A stretch of 64,000 nt of DNA from assembly GCA_900155495.1 (NCBI GenBank), contig FTLJ01000413.1, forward strand, positions 1 to 64,000, written 5' to 3'. Numbering within the stretch: position 1 is the first letter of the stretch; each line of letters starts with the position of its first letter. Below are positions 42,753 through 54,600 of the stretch, piece after piece. The notes below the pieces were generated by a model. That model made no database searches. It saw only the letters and a program-made list of their open reading frames with translations, and was not told where the DNA came from. The position numbers and the translations under genes are program-made. This DNA is from Porogramme epimiltina (lineage: Eukaryota; Basidiomycota; Agaricomycetes; Polyporales; Polyporaceae).

Positions 42753-44115
42753 ATGGACCCCTCCGGCGACCCTGACGTCCTCCGCGTTTGGGCACTTCTC
42801 ACAGAAGTGTCCGAGCTGGTCGGCCAGAACCGCGCCGCTGCCGTCAACCTACATGCCCTTGCCGACGGGACAAAGGTTCGTTGGTTGTGCGGGGAGGAGG
42901 ATGCGTGTCGAGGCTCAGTCATCCCTTAGTCGCAAGCCATACACTCACAAACAGGCTTTGTCCTCCGCCGGTATGTCTCCCCGCATCTGTCTTGCTTTCA
43001 CCGCCTCCTCCCTCCGCGCGTGCATACCTCCAGGATGCTGACAGAATACAAGTTTCAATTTAGACAAACCTAAAGGTACTCCTACTTTCTAAATGGGGCC
43101 TGCATCATGATGAATGAACACTGGTACAGAGGCGTACGATGCTGAGCTAGAACGCATGAACGCCGCCATGTCGGCTGAGAACATGACCCTCCTCAACGAT
43201 AACCGACAACTCAGCGCCCTCATCCGCGAGTACGAACAAACACTCGAGAACGTAATGGCAACGTTCCGCACGCGCGCAGTACGCCTCTCCCTCCCTTTCT
43301 TTCCTTATGGGGAGCCCTCAACCCCCGCACAGCACGAGGTACAGCAACGCGAGCTCGCCCTCATGCGCCAGTATGAGAGCGTCCTCATTCAACGGGAGAC
43401 CGAGGCCCTCGAGGAGTCCCTCACTGTCAACAACGCACGCTCGGAGAGCCTCGCGCGAGCGGGTCGGATGTTGCGTGCCGTCATGCGCCGCCTCGGCGGA
43501 GAGGACGTCCGCGCGTACGAAGCCCACCTCGCTCATCAAAACGCCCTTGCACACCACGCCCGGATACGCGACGCTTCCTCCTCATCAGCCTCATCATCAC
43601 GACCAAATGACGCAGGGACGGGCGAGGGTGGGGAGGAGGTTGAGTCAGAGGGTTCAGGGCGGGTGGACAAGGGGAAGGAGCGTGCAGACCGGGAGGAAGC
43701 GGAGGAGGCAGAGGACGAGCCGGACGTCGACGTCGATCGCGTCCTCGAAGAGGACGACGACCCCGAAAAGCGGCTCGCAGCCGCGGAGTGGGCCCTCGAC
43801 CGCGAGTGCGAGCTCGCCCGGCTGGAGCGCGAAAACGAGGAGCTCCGCGCGCTCGCCAACGGGCTCCTCAAGCCACCCCCCTCGCAGACGGGGCAAGGCC
43901 ACCACCACCCGGGCGAGTCCTCGTCCTCGCTCAGCGCGCCCATCCCCATCCCGGAGCACGCGGACGGCGAGGGTCGGGGGCCGGACGGGCACCCGTCCTT
44001 CTCCACCTTCCCGCGCCCGCAGTCTGCCCAGCAGCACCGGCTGCTCGGGGGTCCGCCAGGGTCGGTCGGACCGTTTGGCACGTACAAGAAGTCGACGGGG
44101 ATGCGCGTCGGCTAG
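42753..44115 (+). CDS. SIKE/FGFR1OP2-like coiled-coil protein (STRIPAK accessory)
   Basis: A 356-residue coiled-coil protein. Exons are 42753-42875, 42955-42970 (only 16 nt), 43130-43278 and 43333-44115. The helical core reads VLRVWALLTEVSELVGQNRA, then MSAENMTLLNDNRQLSALIR and EYEQTLENVMATFR. It continues with LALMRQYESVLIQRETEALE. The EN-Q-LREL-REYEQTLE-VM-K-R pattern and the later basic/Glu helix match the SIKE/FGFR1OP2 family, whose fungal members (Csc3-type) are STRIPAK/SIN-inhibitory complex subunits. A disordered, acidic region (VESEGSGRVDKGKERADREE) and a further short coiled coil follow. The end, GPFGTYKKSTGMRVG, looks conserved. The family assignment is by pattern and is moderately certain. 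Confidence 0.75.
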
Positions 44116-44601
44116 CCGCCGCGCGCCGTGGCCCCGAGGCCCCGAGTGTGTTGTTTATTGTCACGGCCGTACGTGCCTGCCCCTGCCCATCGATCATCGC
44201 GCCGCCCGCTCTTCTCGGGCGCATGGCGCGCCACGTTCTCCCGTATGTCGCGCCCGCGCGCTTTTCTAGCCCGTTCCATCTCGCGCCGCGTGCCGCACGC
44301 CGGGGGCCCGAGGCGGGAAATATAGATACATTAATATGGTATAACCGCATGAACCGTTCGCGAGCGGGTGGTGGGCAGCAGCAGCGCAGCAATAACCAAG
44401 ATACATAGATACACGCCTCCTTAACTTACATTCGGCCGCCGCGCGCAGCGGCCCCTAGGCTTCCTTCCTTCCGTCATCCAGGGTGGAGGTGGGGGGTAGG
44501 GGGTATCCAAGCGCGATCCAACGCGTCCCTTCGCAAACGCCGTGTTTCACCGTCCGTCCGGAGGTCCCGACGAGCCGCAGCGAGTCAACGACAGACGGGG
44601 G
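44116..44601. other. Convergent 3' flanks
   Basis: The region lies between the stops of the SIKE-like gene (+) and the F-box gene (-). GC-rich frames here are shadows. AT-rich sequence at 44320-44410 may contain polyadenylation signals (aatatagatacattaatatgg). Confidence 0.45.
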
Positions 44602-46701
44602 TCACGGCAGCTCAGGCTCGCCCCACACGCTCTTCACGGCCTCGCACTTGACCTCGGCGACGTACATCCGGAGCCACTGCACCATCTCCTTGCTGATCTG
44701 GTGGCAGCGCGTGAGGTCGATCGACGCGAGGCGCACGGGGCGCCCGAGCGCGAGCGACGCGGCGGAGAGCACGGGCACGGACGGCTGCCGCGCGAGGATG
44801 TGCGCGCTCGCGGCGAACGCGGACGCGGAGGACGAGCACGCCGCGGACGCGGACGCGGCGGGGCGGTGGCCGGGCGCGCTCGTGCTCGACAGGGACATGA
44901 GGGATGCGGCTGCGGCCGCCGCGGCGGAGGCGGACGAGGCGGATGCTGAGGAGGCGGACGCGGATTGGGCGTTGGGCGCGTGCGGGAGGGGCTGGCGGGG
45001 GAAGGCGCGCGAATGTGGCGGGAGGCGGGACTCGACGATCGAGCGGAGGGTCTCCCAGTCGAGCGAGGTGCAGCCCTCGACGGAGAGGACGGACAGCTTC
45101 GGGCACACCCATGTCTGTGACACGGGCGGTGCGGCGAAGTTCTGGCGGTGCGCGCGGCGTTTTCGTCAGATCTGTGGTGACATTAAGATGCGGTGACAAG
45201 AGAAGCTCACCCGCAGGAGGTTGGACGTCACGTCCTCCACGTCGACGAGCTCCAGGGAGGCCAGGGACGGGAGCCGCGGGAGAAGCCGCGCGAACCGCAG
45301 CTCGTTGAAGAAGCACGACTCGATCCGCAGGTGCTTGAGGGGCAGGACCGTGAGCGACTGCCGGCGCAGCGCCTCGAGCATCGGCGACACGTTGTCCAGG
45401 TAGCACAGCTCGACGTGCTCGAGCGCGGGGAACGCGAGCAGGCTGAGCACCGTGCGCGTGCGGAGGTTGCCCGAGTAGTAGAAGCACGCCTTGCGGAGCC
45501 GCGGGAGCGTGATCGCGCGGGTGTCGGACACCCGCGCGAGCACGACGTCGTCCTGGTCCGCGGCGAGGTCGCGCGGGTGCGTCGCGCAGGCGTCCGGGTC
45601 GACGTCGGACATGTTGCGCAGGATGAGCTCCTCGAGCTGCGGGCACGAGCGGAGCGTCTTGAGGATGACGTCCACCGAGGGCGAGAAGCCGTTCCAGTAC
45701 CCGCCGAGCTTGAGCACGCGGAGGTTGCTCATGAGCGCGATGTCCCAGCCAAAGTTGAAGGACGTGAAAGAGGAGGAGCGGAGCCGCGGCGTCGTGCGCT
45801 CAAAGAGGGGGAGGGGCGGCTTCGAGTAGTGGTCCTCCTGCATCGAATGTGCCACGCGGACGGACAGCACCTCGAGCTGGGGAGCCTGCTCCTTGCAGCG
45901 CATGAGCGCGGCGTGCGCCTGGGGCCGACTGGGTACTATGAGGTGGAAGGTCTTCCAGCGCCATATTGCGGGGCGCACGAGGTCCATCGCCGTCACGATG
46001 CTCTCCGTCGAGACGGTGCCGTGCTCCATGCGGGGACTAAAGTCGAGGCATATGTGCACCGGCGCGGTTCTCGACCGGTCGAGTTTCAGGACGGCGCGGT
46101 CCGTGGAGTGGTGCGTGCCCATCACCACGCGCGTCCAGAGGATGGGGGAGTCGACCGCGACCTCTCTCCAATAGCGGCACACGAGCATCAGGTTCGAGAG
46201 GGTGATGGAGTCCTCGTCATCTCCGTCGAGGACGGCTATGGAGAATATGGACGCGAGGAGGTCGCTTGGGACGCGCTGGACGGGGGACTGCATGCGGACG
46301 GCCTGCTCCAAACGGGACTCGAGAAGATCCCGCTCGCTGAGCAGGGACGCCATCTTGGACTCGAGGGAGTGAATGGCTTCCCGTAAGTGGGGGATCGACA
46401 GGTTCGCGGTAGATCTCCGGGGACTGGACATCCAGGGTGCGGGTGCGCGGGAGGAGCCTGCCCCGGACGGACCCGGCTGTGGCGGGAGGTCCTGGTGGCG
46501 GCGGTATGCGGGGCCCTTGTCGTACGCGGCGGCCATGAGGGTCGCGGCGTCGGGAGACTGGTCGTAAGGGGGCGGCTCGGAGTACTCGGACGTCCAGGAC
46601 ATGGTAGTCGGTGCGCGCGCGAGGGGCTGCTCGAGGGTCGCGTAGGCCATGGCGGAGGGATGGAGACGGGGGGTGGGTTGGAGGAGGGGAGTGCGATGCA
46701 T
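44602..46701 (-). CDS. F-box protein with LRR-like C-terminus
   Basis: A 676-residue F-box-like protein. Exons are 45211-46701 and 44602-45141. The order is a disordered N-terminus, a coiled coil (REAIHSLESKMASLLSERDL), then the F-box VQRVPSDLLASIFSIAVLDG with LMLVCRYWREVAVDSPILWT. Leucine-rich stretches follow (NLRVLKLGGYW, QLEELILRNMS, LPLKHLRIESCFFNELRF, SLASLELVDVEDV). The second exon contains KLSVLSVEGCTSLDW, an Ala/Ser low-complexity run (residues encoded by 44830-44960) and a final SIDLTRCHQISKEMV repeat. This coiled coil-F-box-LRR architecture is the common form in Agaricomycetes. It is a predicted substrate adaptor of SCF ubiquitin ligases; the substrate is unknown. Confidence 0.85.
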
Positions 46702-48081
46702 GTTATGTGCGCGGGGTGGGGGCTAGCGATCGCGCCCCGGGTGGGGACAAAAAAGGACTCGGGGGCGTACGAGGCGTGTGCGGAGACAAACGACGGGAGT
46801 CGGATGCGGGATGCGCGAGAGGAGGGTCGCGGCGGTGCCGCCACGCGCTGTGGTGACGGCTAGCTTGATATAGCGTAGGAGGACGCGCGACGGGTTTCGA
46901 GAGCAGGAGCTGGGCAGCAGGGCGACCGGGGCAGAGATTCTTTTGTGCGGTCGTGACTCGCAGACGCGGGGGACGCGGTAGGCGCGCGGGCGCTGGGGCT
47001 GAAACGGCGAGCAATTTGAACACGGCGGTCGGGCACAGCTGGGACGGCAACTGCACGGCGTACCTCTGGTGACGGGCGGGCGGAGGGGCGACGCAGACGC
47101 AGACGGGTCGGTGCTCGCGGCGGCGGGGGAGGGGCAGGGGAGAGCGGTGGGAGTGGGACGCGGGCCGGGGAGAATCAGACGGCGGGCGGGGTCGAGAAGA
47201 CAAGAGGCGGTCAGGGCGGTAGAAGAGGTGGGGGCGGACGGAGGGGGCGGAGGACTCGGAGGAGAAAATATGAGACGGGCTGCGATGTGACATTGATAAA
47301 GCGGGACGGAGGCGGGGGAGGATGATGGAGGAGGGGCACGAGGCTGGGGGCATGGCTGGGAGCATGGCTGGCCGAGTGGTGGGGGTCCAGAGAGAAGGAG
47401 GCTCAGCGGCAGGCTCAGCGGCGCCGTGCCAGGCTCCAGGGCTCACCTGTGCCACCCTGCCCTGCACGCTCCCGGCTCAGTGTGTGTGCATCCGTCGGGC
47501 GCGCGCGGGCGTCGCGAGTGACCTGCAACGTGGGCCATCGACGGACAGCCCATGGGAGCGTCTGGGACCATCCGGGAGCGTCTGGGAGCCTTTCCGAGGG
47601 CGAACCCAGCGCAGGCCGCGCGCGAACAGCAGCCCGCCCGGGACCCGCGCTCGCGCCAGGCCACGCGCCGCCACGCGCTCGCACGAGCAGCGAATCCGGG
47701 CGACGAGCACCGCGGCTGCGCGCCGTGGCCCGTCCCTTGACTGCCCCGGCCGCTGCCAGCGAGGGCACGAGGCTGCCAACGAGGCCGCGACGCGAGGCGG
47801 CGCGGGCCAAGTCCGCCCGCAGGCGCCCGCTTCTCCCCTTCCTGCCCCCCCGCGCGGGCCTCTTTGCCCAACACCAGCCCACCCAATGTCCGCGCCCCGC
47901 CCATCGCCGCCCAGATCGCCCTTCCTTATCGTCTTCCCACTCCCGCCCCCACCCCGCCCCATCAGAACCAGCGCCCGCCGGCCCCCCTTCTTTCCTGCTG
48001 CTAAAGCCCGACTTCATTGCACTCTATCCAGAAGATACACATCCTCCCCCCGACACACACCTCTTCTTCTTCTTCTTTCTA
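46702..48081. other. GC-rich intergenic region with many chance open frames
   Basis: About 1.4 kb between two minus-strand genes, very GC-rich. Several long frames are open on both strands (up to about 430 codons), but they overlap each other, are dominated by Arg, Pro, Ala and Gly, and show no domain. A short direct repeat (gggagcgtctggga twice near 47550-47590) was seen. I do not call a gene. Confidence 0.5.
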
Positions 48082-49491
48082 TTACTCATCTGCATACTCC
48101 GACACCTCCCGCGCCCGCGCCCGCTGCTCGTCCTCGCGTCGGTAGTGGAAGAACTGGTACAGCACCTGCAGCGCCACCCCGTGTCCACATACGTCAGCCT
48201 GCCGCCCAGTCCACCGCTAAACCAAGCGAAAACTCACAAACAAGTCCAAGAAGACGGTCAGCGCGCTTCCTAAATCGTCCGCGTAACACCACGCCCCCGC
48301 CCGAGGGCCGTCGCTCATCAGCCACACCCTTCGCATCCTTTTCCGGAGACGCACGCACCGGCGATCCACGGCGCGTTCACGACCAGATGCTTGAATTCCA
48401 GAGACGCCGCCAGAATCGACAGCGTATACGTCGTGTTTCCGGATATGGAATACACAAAGAGGAAGGGCGACAGCCCTTCGCACCTGGTGCTCAGATTCTT
48501 GACTGCGCCCACGAGTCCAGGCCGTCACCATCTGCGCACCGTCGCCAATTAAAGCCACGCACCAATCTGCGGCACCCGCGCCCCCACTTTCCCCGGCCAG
48601 CCATGAGCCCGTGAGCCCGCGAAAACTTCCGGAGCCAGTCGTGGAGGTCACTCACGGAACAGGGCTGCACTGATCCACCCCAATATCTGGCTTCGCCACT
48701 CTACCACCTCCTCCGGCTTCGATCGAGGGCGGCCCCTGTGCAGATGCTTGTCCACCGCCCACGCCACGACCCCAACACCAAAGACGAACGCGAGCGCCGC
48801 GGCGAACTTGAGCGCGTCCCTCCACAGGGACGACGATCGCGCGCCCGACGCCTCCTGTTCTTCGCCCTCGCGCCCGTCTCCCGGGAGGAGCGGACTCGCT
48901 TCGTCCCCGTAGAGCGCAGACATCCTTGGGTCTTCGGCCACGAGGAGGGGTGCTCCGCGCCGGGCGCGCTTCCACCGGTAGTAGTATATTTGGGCGAGCA
49001 GCGTCGCGTCACACGCCGAATACTGCGTCGGCGCCCCGGCGGGCAGGTTCATTCAGCACAGTTTTTTTTCGCGGCGCGCGTGGCGGACGGACGCGTGTGC
49101 GTGCGCCCGCGCGCGCGGGGAGGCAGGGGGGTGATTGGCTCACATAGACGGCTATGATAATGACAGTGGGCAGCAGGTCGGCCATGACCGCGCCTGACAG
49201 GTTGCACAGGTCGCCGATAAGCCATATTACGACGAAGCCCACGCTTAGCCCCTCGCCCGACTGCAGCTGGTAGTTTTCAATGATCTGTGGCGAGTAGACG
49301 ACGAGCCTGAGACAGATGGTTATCAAGGTTTGAGGAACACACAGAGATAGAGATAGAAGCTCACCAGCACGCTATTGAGACCCAGCCGAGCTGTGAGATA
49401 TGTATGTCGGTTAACACCCCGAGCTGGACAGGCGGAGTGGCTTGACTGTGCATACAAAGTTGGCGAGCTCTTGGTTGCCGTCGTCGAGCAT
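48082..49491 (-). CDS. YPQ1: PQ-loop vacuolar amino-acid transporter (Ypq1/PQLC2-like)
   Basis: Seven-helix PQ-loop transporter of the Ypq1/2/Rtc2 (lysosomal PQLC2) type, exporting basic amino acids from the vacuole. Eight exons assemble into one frame: MLDDGNQELANF, then LGWVSIACW, then LVVYSPQIIENYQLQSGEGL to IIIAVY. Next is YSACDATLLAQIYYYRWKRAR, followed by the segment to ISAALF, then LGARVPQI, then VKNLSTRCEGLSPFLF to WIAG. The last two are SALTVFLDLF and VLYQFFHYRRED to the stop at 48082. Both diagnostic PQ motifs are present (YSPQI and ARVPQI), each followed by the conserved GLS. The loop between helices 3 and 4 holds a disordered segment (SPLLPGDGREGEEQEASG). Some exons are only 26-36 nt. 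It is divergent to prohibitin-2 across 277 bp. Confidence 0.9.
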
Positions 49492-49768
49492 GGCTAATGG
49501 CCGCTCGAGAGCAAGGAAAAGACGACCCAGGATGGGTTTCTGCGTTTAAGTGCGCCGTGACACCGGGCAGAGAGTCTGAAGCAGAGGAGGGAAGGCAAGG
49601 ACCAGAGTGGCCATGGAAAGACTCGGCCGCGATCTGCACAGAGAGACGCCCGCGGCAAACGCCGGCCTGCCGGGTGAGTGTCGTCAGTGCCGACCCCACC
49701 GTCGACGCTGCCCAAGTCCTTCTCGCTCCCGCCGCCGTCTCGTTACCCTTCCCATCCTTTTTCTCTCG
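49492..49768. promoter_or_regulatory. Divergent promoter of the PQ-loop transporter and PHB2
   Basis: A 277-bp gap between two start codons pointing away from each other. A pyrimidine-rich tract (about 49710-49765) leads directly into the PHB2 ATG. No TATA box was seen. Confidence 0.5.
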
Positions 49769-51210
49769 ATGAACTCGCCTCAAGACGCTTGGAGGAGGCT
49801 AGGGCAGCAGCTGCAGCGCGCGGGTGGGTCCGGGGGGCCGCGCATGCCTGGCAAGGGGTTCTTCACGGGCACCGGTCTGCTCCTGGCCCTTGTTGGCGGT
49901 GGTGTCGCGCTCAACGCAAGTCTATTCAACGGCGAGTCCCCTAATTCACATCTATGCCTGTGCAAGTGATGCTAACCGTGAAGGGGCGCGTCCAGTTGAC
50001 GGTGGACACCGCGCAATCAAGTACACCCGGTGAGCGAACCCCTCGTCCCTGCCCCTCCTTCTCCCCCGTGCTCACCCGGCCGCCGTCCCCCAAAGGCTGC
50101 ATGGAGTCAAGGAAGACGTCTACCCTGAGGGGACTCACCTCATGGCAAGTCTCCGACCGGAGCGCGAGTCCACGCCTCTTGACACGTTTTCCCGCCCATA
50201 GATTCCATGGTTCGAAACACCCATCGTCTTCGACATCCGCGCGAAGCCCAGGAATATTGCCTCCCTCACAGGCACTAAAGGTAAGCTTCCAAGTGGCCCT
50301 CGTGCCTCTCCCGCGGCTCATGGTGTGCCTCGCGCTCTCCAGATCTCCAGATGGTCAACATTACGTGCCGTGTGCTCTCCCGGCCCAGTGTCTCAGCGCT
50401 CCCGACCATCTACCGCGAGCTCGGCACCGACTACGACGAGCGCGTGCTGCCGTCCATCGTAAACGAGGTCCTCAAAAGCGTCGTCGCGCAGTTCAACGCC
50501 AGCCAAATCATCACCCAGCGCGAGCAGGTGCGTCACACCTCCCACGCCCATCATCCCCCGCTGCCGTCCTGGATCCTGACGCCGCCGTGCCGCCCCGCAG
50601 GTGTCGAGGCTGGTCCGCGAGAACCTGACGCGCCGCGCGCTTCGCTTCAACCTCGTCCTGGACGACGTCTCGATCACCCACGTCGCCTTCTCGCCGGAGT
50701 TCACACACGCCGTCGAAGCAAAACAGGTGCGCGGAGGCCCAGCCTCGAGCTGCTCGGTTTGAGGGTAGCGGTGGGAGCGCACGGGGGGCTCATTACGTCT
50801 ATACTCTCCGCAGGTCGCGCAACAGACCGCGCTCCGCGCAGCGTTCCTCGTCGACCAAGCCATTCAGGAGAAACAGGTCCGTGGCCAAGGTTTTCCTCCA
50901 GGCGGAGTGTCGTACACGTTCTCACCTCTTCCCTGCAGTCTATTATCGTTCGAGCGCAGGGTGAGGCGCGCAGCGCCGAGCTCATCGGTGAGGCCGTGCG
51001 CCAGAACAAGGGCTTCTTGCAGCTCCGCCGGCTGGAGGCGGCCCGGGACATCGCGACCCTCCTCGCCGCGTCCGACAACCGCGTGATGCTCGACTCGCAG
51101 AGCCTGCTGCTGAACGGTGAGTGGCCTCGGCCCCGATCGAGGGTGGCAGCGTGCTGACCGCACTTGCAGTGGCGGACGACGCGAAGGACTTGCTCTCGCT
51201 CAAAAAGTGA
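49769..51210 (+). CDS. PHB2: Prohibitin-2
   Basis: Inner mitochondrial membrane SPFH protein that forms ring complexes with PHB1 and stabilises new membrane proteins. Exons are 49769-49931, 49996-50029, 50096-50144, 50202-50280, 50343-50527, 50601-50726, 50814-50876, 50939-51116 and 51170-51210 (305 residues). The N-terminal anchor is [20 protein letters not shown]. The family core then reads [40 protein letters not shown] and [20 protein letters not shown]. The helical C-terminal half has [20 protein letters not shown] and [20 protein letters not shown]. Introns 1 and 3 have GC rather than GT donors (GCGAGT at 49932 and GCAAGT at 50145) and are required for the conserved sequence. Identity is firm. 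Confidence 0.96.
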
Positions 51211-51612
51211 TCCCCTCTCCTAGTTGTCTCCGCTGTGTGGCCCCCGCATGTATGGTACATCGCTGCTATTATCTCCGCTCTCCTTCTCGCGCCGCTGAAC
51301 CGCAGGGCCTTACGGCTCGTTCACTTCCGCCTCTACTTCCGCTCCGTCGTGATCGGCTCCGAATCGCCTGTTAAGCACGCGCGATGCTCGTGTGGGTCCT
51401 TCGCCGAGGTGTGCGAGCCCTTCTGACCAGAGCTTCGAACCGCAAGTCTTTTTCGAGTGTACGGATATGGGAATGAATATTCGGGGCCGGGGGAATGACG
51501 CGTGCACGTGACCTGATGTCACACCGTGTCCCGTCATGCCCTAGAAATGCGAACGTTTACCTTTCTCTAGATCTCTTTCGAACTTCCGTACTCCCATATC
51601 TCGGACTTTGTA
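51211..51612. other. PHB2 3' flank and MSH5 promoter
   Basis: A 402-bp gap between two plus-strand genes. No gene or clear motif was recognised; it carries the 3' end of PHB2 and the MSH5 promoter. Confidence 0.45.
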
Positions 51613-54600
51613 ATGCCTGGTCGTAAAGTCACCTCGGGCGCGAGCGCCTTGCCTATCGATAATGGCGACAATGATTCCCAGCAGCAGACAAATGACCGTG
51701 AGGACGCAAGTGAAGCTGAGGATGGTCCGCCCCTCAAGAAGGTGCGCTGGGGAGGGAGCGTAGGTTCCGGGGAAGAGCAACAGGAGGAAATTCAGGAGGA
51801 AGGGTCGAGCGAAAGTAGAGAGAACGTAAGTGCACTTTACCCATTACTCGACGAAGCGTTAACGTATCGGCATAGGTTTGTTTCGCCGCGTCTTGTCAAT
51901 TGTGAGTACTATATGCTATATGCTCGTCAATTCTGATTGCGCTACGCGTAGTGGGCGGATTGCATGCGCGTACTATGATCCTGTCAGATTCACTGTGTAT
52001 GTGTTCGAGGACACCCCGGAAAGCAACCATTTCGATCTCACGAAAGCACGTGGGTGCTATATTGCTGCATGTTACCTCGTGAAACGTGCAACTAACGCGC
52101 ATATATGGAGTTCTCGAACAAGCTACCCCGGATGTGATCCTCACTAGCTCCAAGGCGGACGACAACTTCATGGATGTGCTCCGTGATTATGGTAAGCTGC
52201 CCGGCGCCCGCATTCATACACATATGCTTAGTCGTAATTGCAGCCGAAGGTGCTGGGGGAACATTCCAGGTCCGCCCGCACAAAGACTTCATCCCAGCCA
52301 AGGGCCGCGATCGCCTTCTGTCGCTACGATTGCTCTCCGAGCTTCCCAACGCCGGTACTGACCCCGGAGCGGCCTCCGACACAGAATCCATGTCGGAACC
52401 GAGGAACGCGTATGATTTTATGCGCCGTCGACGGGAGTACGGCGAGGACCCTACCCTTCAGAAATGGAACGCGTCAGTACGTCTCGCAAACTACGCCTCG
52501 ATCGACAATTGTCCGCTTTGCGTACGTACCCTCACCACAATGTGCACAGAAACGTGCTGACTCGCCCCCTAGCTCGGGTCGATCGGCGCCCTCCTGGACC
52601 ACCTCACACGGACACGAGCGGTCGCGGAACTCGAGGATGAAGGCATGGACGGGCTCGAGATACGCAGCATCGAGCCCCTCCCTCTCCTCAACGCGATGCA
52701 AATCAACCTCGATGCGCTCTTCTCGCTGCAAATCTTCGAAGACGAAAACCATGCGTCCATCCACTCCGACAAGACCAAGGAGGGCCTCTCGCTCTTCGGC
52801 ATCCTCAACGGCACCAAGACGTCGCTCGGCCGCGCGCTCATGCGCGAGTGGTTCCTCCGGCCGTCGATGTCGCTGGACGTCATCCGCGCGCGTCACGACG
52901 CTGTGCAGTGCTTCCTGCGTCCTGACAACATCGCGACTGTGAACTCGATGCATAGCCACCTCAACGGCACGAAGAACATCCCCCGCACGCTCGCGTCTCT
53001 GAAGGCTGGGAAGGGAAAGGTGTCTGACTGGCAGGGCTTAGTGAAGGTTGTCTCGTCATCAAGTGCTCACGTGAATCCTGTCTAACGCCTATCCCCAGTT
53101 CGCCTTCCACGCGTTGCTGCTGCGCGATGCTCTATTAGAACTCAAGCACGCCGGGAACGTCGAAGTGGTTCGAAAAGTAAGCTCGTGTGATTTAAAGATT
53201 CATGCCCGTCTGACACGTCAGTTTAACGTAGCTCCTCCACGCCCTTGATGTCCACACGTTCCGGGAGATCGGGAGTACTGTCAACGAAACGGCACGTTCT
53301 TGCGGCGCCCTAAGTCCGTAAGCTCATAACCCCTTTCGCCACAGATTGACTGGGAAGAGAGCACGAATGCGGCTCGTGTGTGCGTCAGGCCGCGCATCGA
53401 TGACGAGCTTGACAACCTCAAGCATATCTATAGCGGCCTCGACTCTGTTCTCGTGGGTCTCTTAGGCGTGGTTGCCACGTTCTACGCTTACTCTTTATTC
53501 CCAGTGCAAAGTCGCGCAGCAAGTTTCCATGACCACTCCGGAAGACTATGCGGAATCGTTGAATGTAGTCTACTTCCCACAACTGGGTAATACATATTGT
53601 CCTCTCAGGAGCATGGCGTACGCTCATTTCTGGGGTGCACCATATAGGCTTTCTTATTTGCGTGCCTGAAAAAGAAGAATGGCGAACTGAAGCCGGTATC
53701 ACTGTTTTGGAAGGATGGAGCTTTCAGGTATGCCCTGACCCTCTCACTAGGTCCGCGCTCATAGTATCGCATCAGTTTTCCTCCGAGTGAGCCATCTTAG
53801 TGCCAGTGTAGAGCTTGATGAGGGAATGAGGCATCGCAGGTCCCATGTTTACTTCAAGTCGCAGGAGATGCACGGTGAGAGTCTCCAACGTATATTGTCC
53901 CCCATATCAAACTCACTCTTCACTCAGACATGGACCTCCATATAGGAGATCTGCAGCCCGCCATCGTAGGAAAGTGGGTCGCGAGTTGATCATTCAGGTA
54001 GGCTGACGAAGGAAATCACAGATCGTGAGATCGAGATCGTGCAAGCGTTGAAGGAGAAGATATTGGTTCACGACGAAGCAATGACGCATGCATGTGACGT
54101 CTGCGCAGAGCTTGACTGTCTGATATCGTTCGCATCAGCCTCCCGTTCTTACGATTATAGACGGCCGACCATGACAGAAGACAACGTCCTTGATATTAAG
54201 CAGGGAAGGTGGGTGTACGCGCGCTTTCTTCCTAGTAGCCTGCGCTCAAAGGGCTGCCCAGGCATCCCCTCCAGGAAATCGTCGTGGACACTTTCGTTCC
54301 GAACGACGCTCACATGATAGGCGGGGCTGGCATCGGCGCTGTCGTGGAGAGCGAATACGATGACGATCCCTCAGAATCAGAACTCGGTTGCTTAAGGAAC
54401 AGCATGATTGTGTGTACTGGGGCTAATGCGTGTGGGAAGGTGAGAAGTAGCTTGTTCCATGCGTGTTCCGGTGAATTGACTTCCCTCAGAGCGTTTACCT
54501 GAAGCAGGTTAGCCTGTTCCCCCTCTCAGAGGCTGGACCCACTTTATTTCATACAGATAGCGTTAATTCAATACATGGCTCAAGTAAGCTTTGAGCTATC

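Noticed and set aside
45193..46386. Long plus-strand frame opposite the large F-box gene
   Set aside because: Biased Arg/Glu/Val composition, no domain, and fully antisense to a well supported F-box/LRR coding exon.
47322..48614. Plus-strand 430-codon frame
   Set aside because: Pro/Arg/Ser-rich without domain, runs antisense into the PQ-loop transporter exons; judged chance openness of GC-rich DNA.
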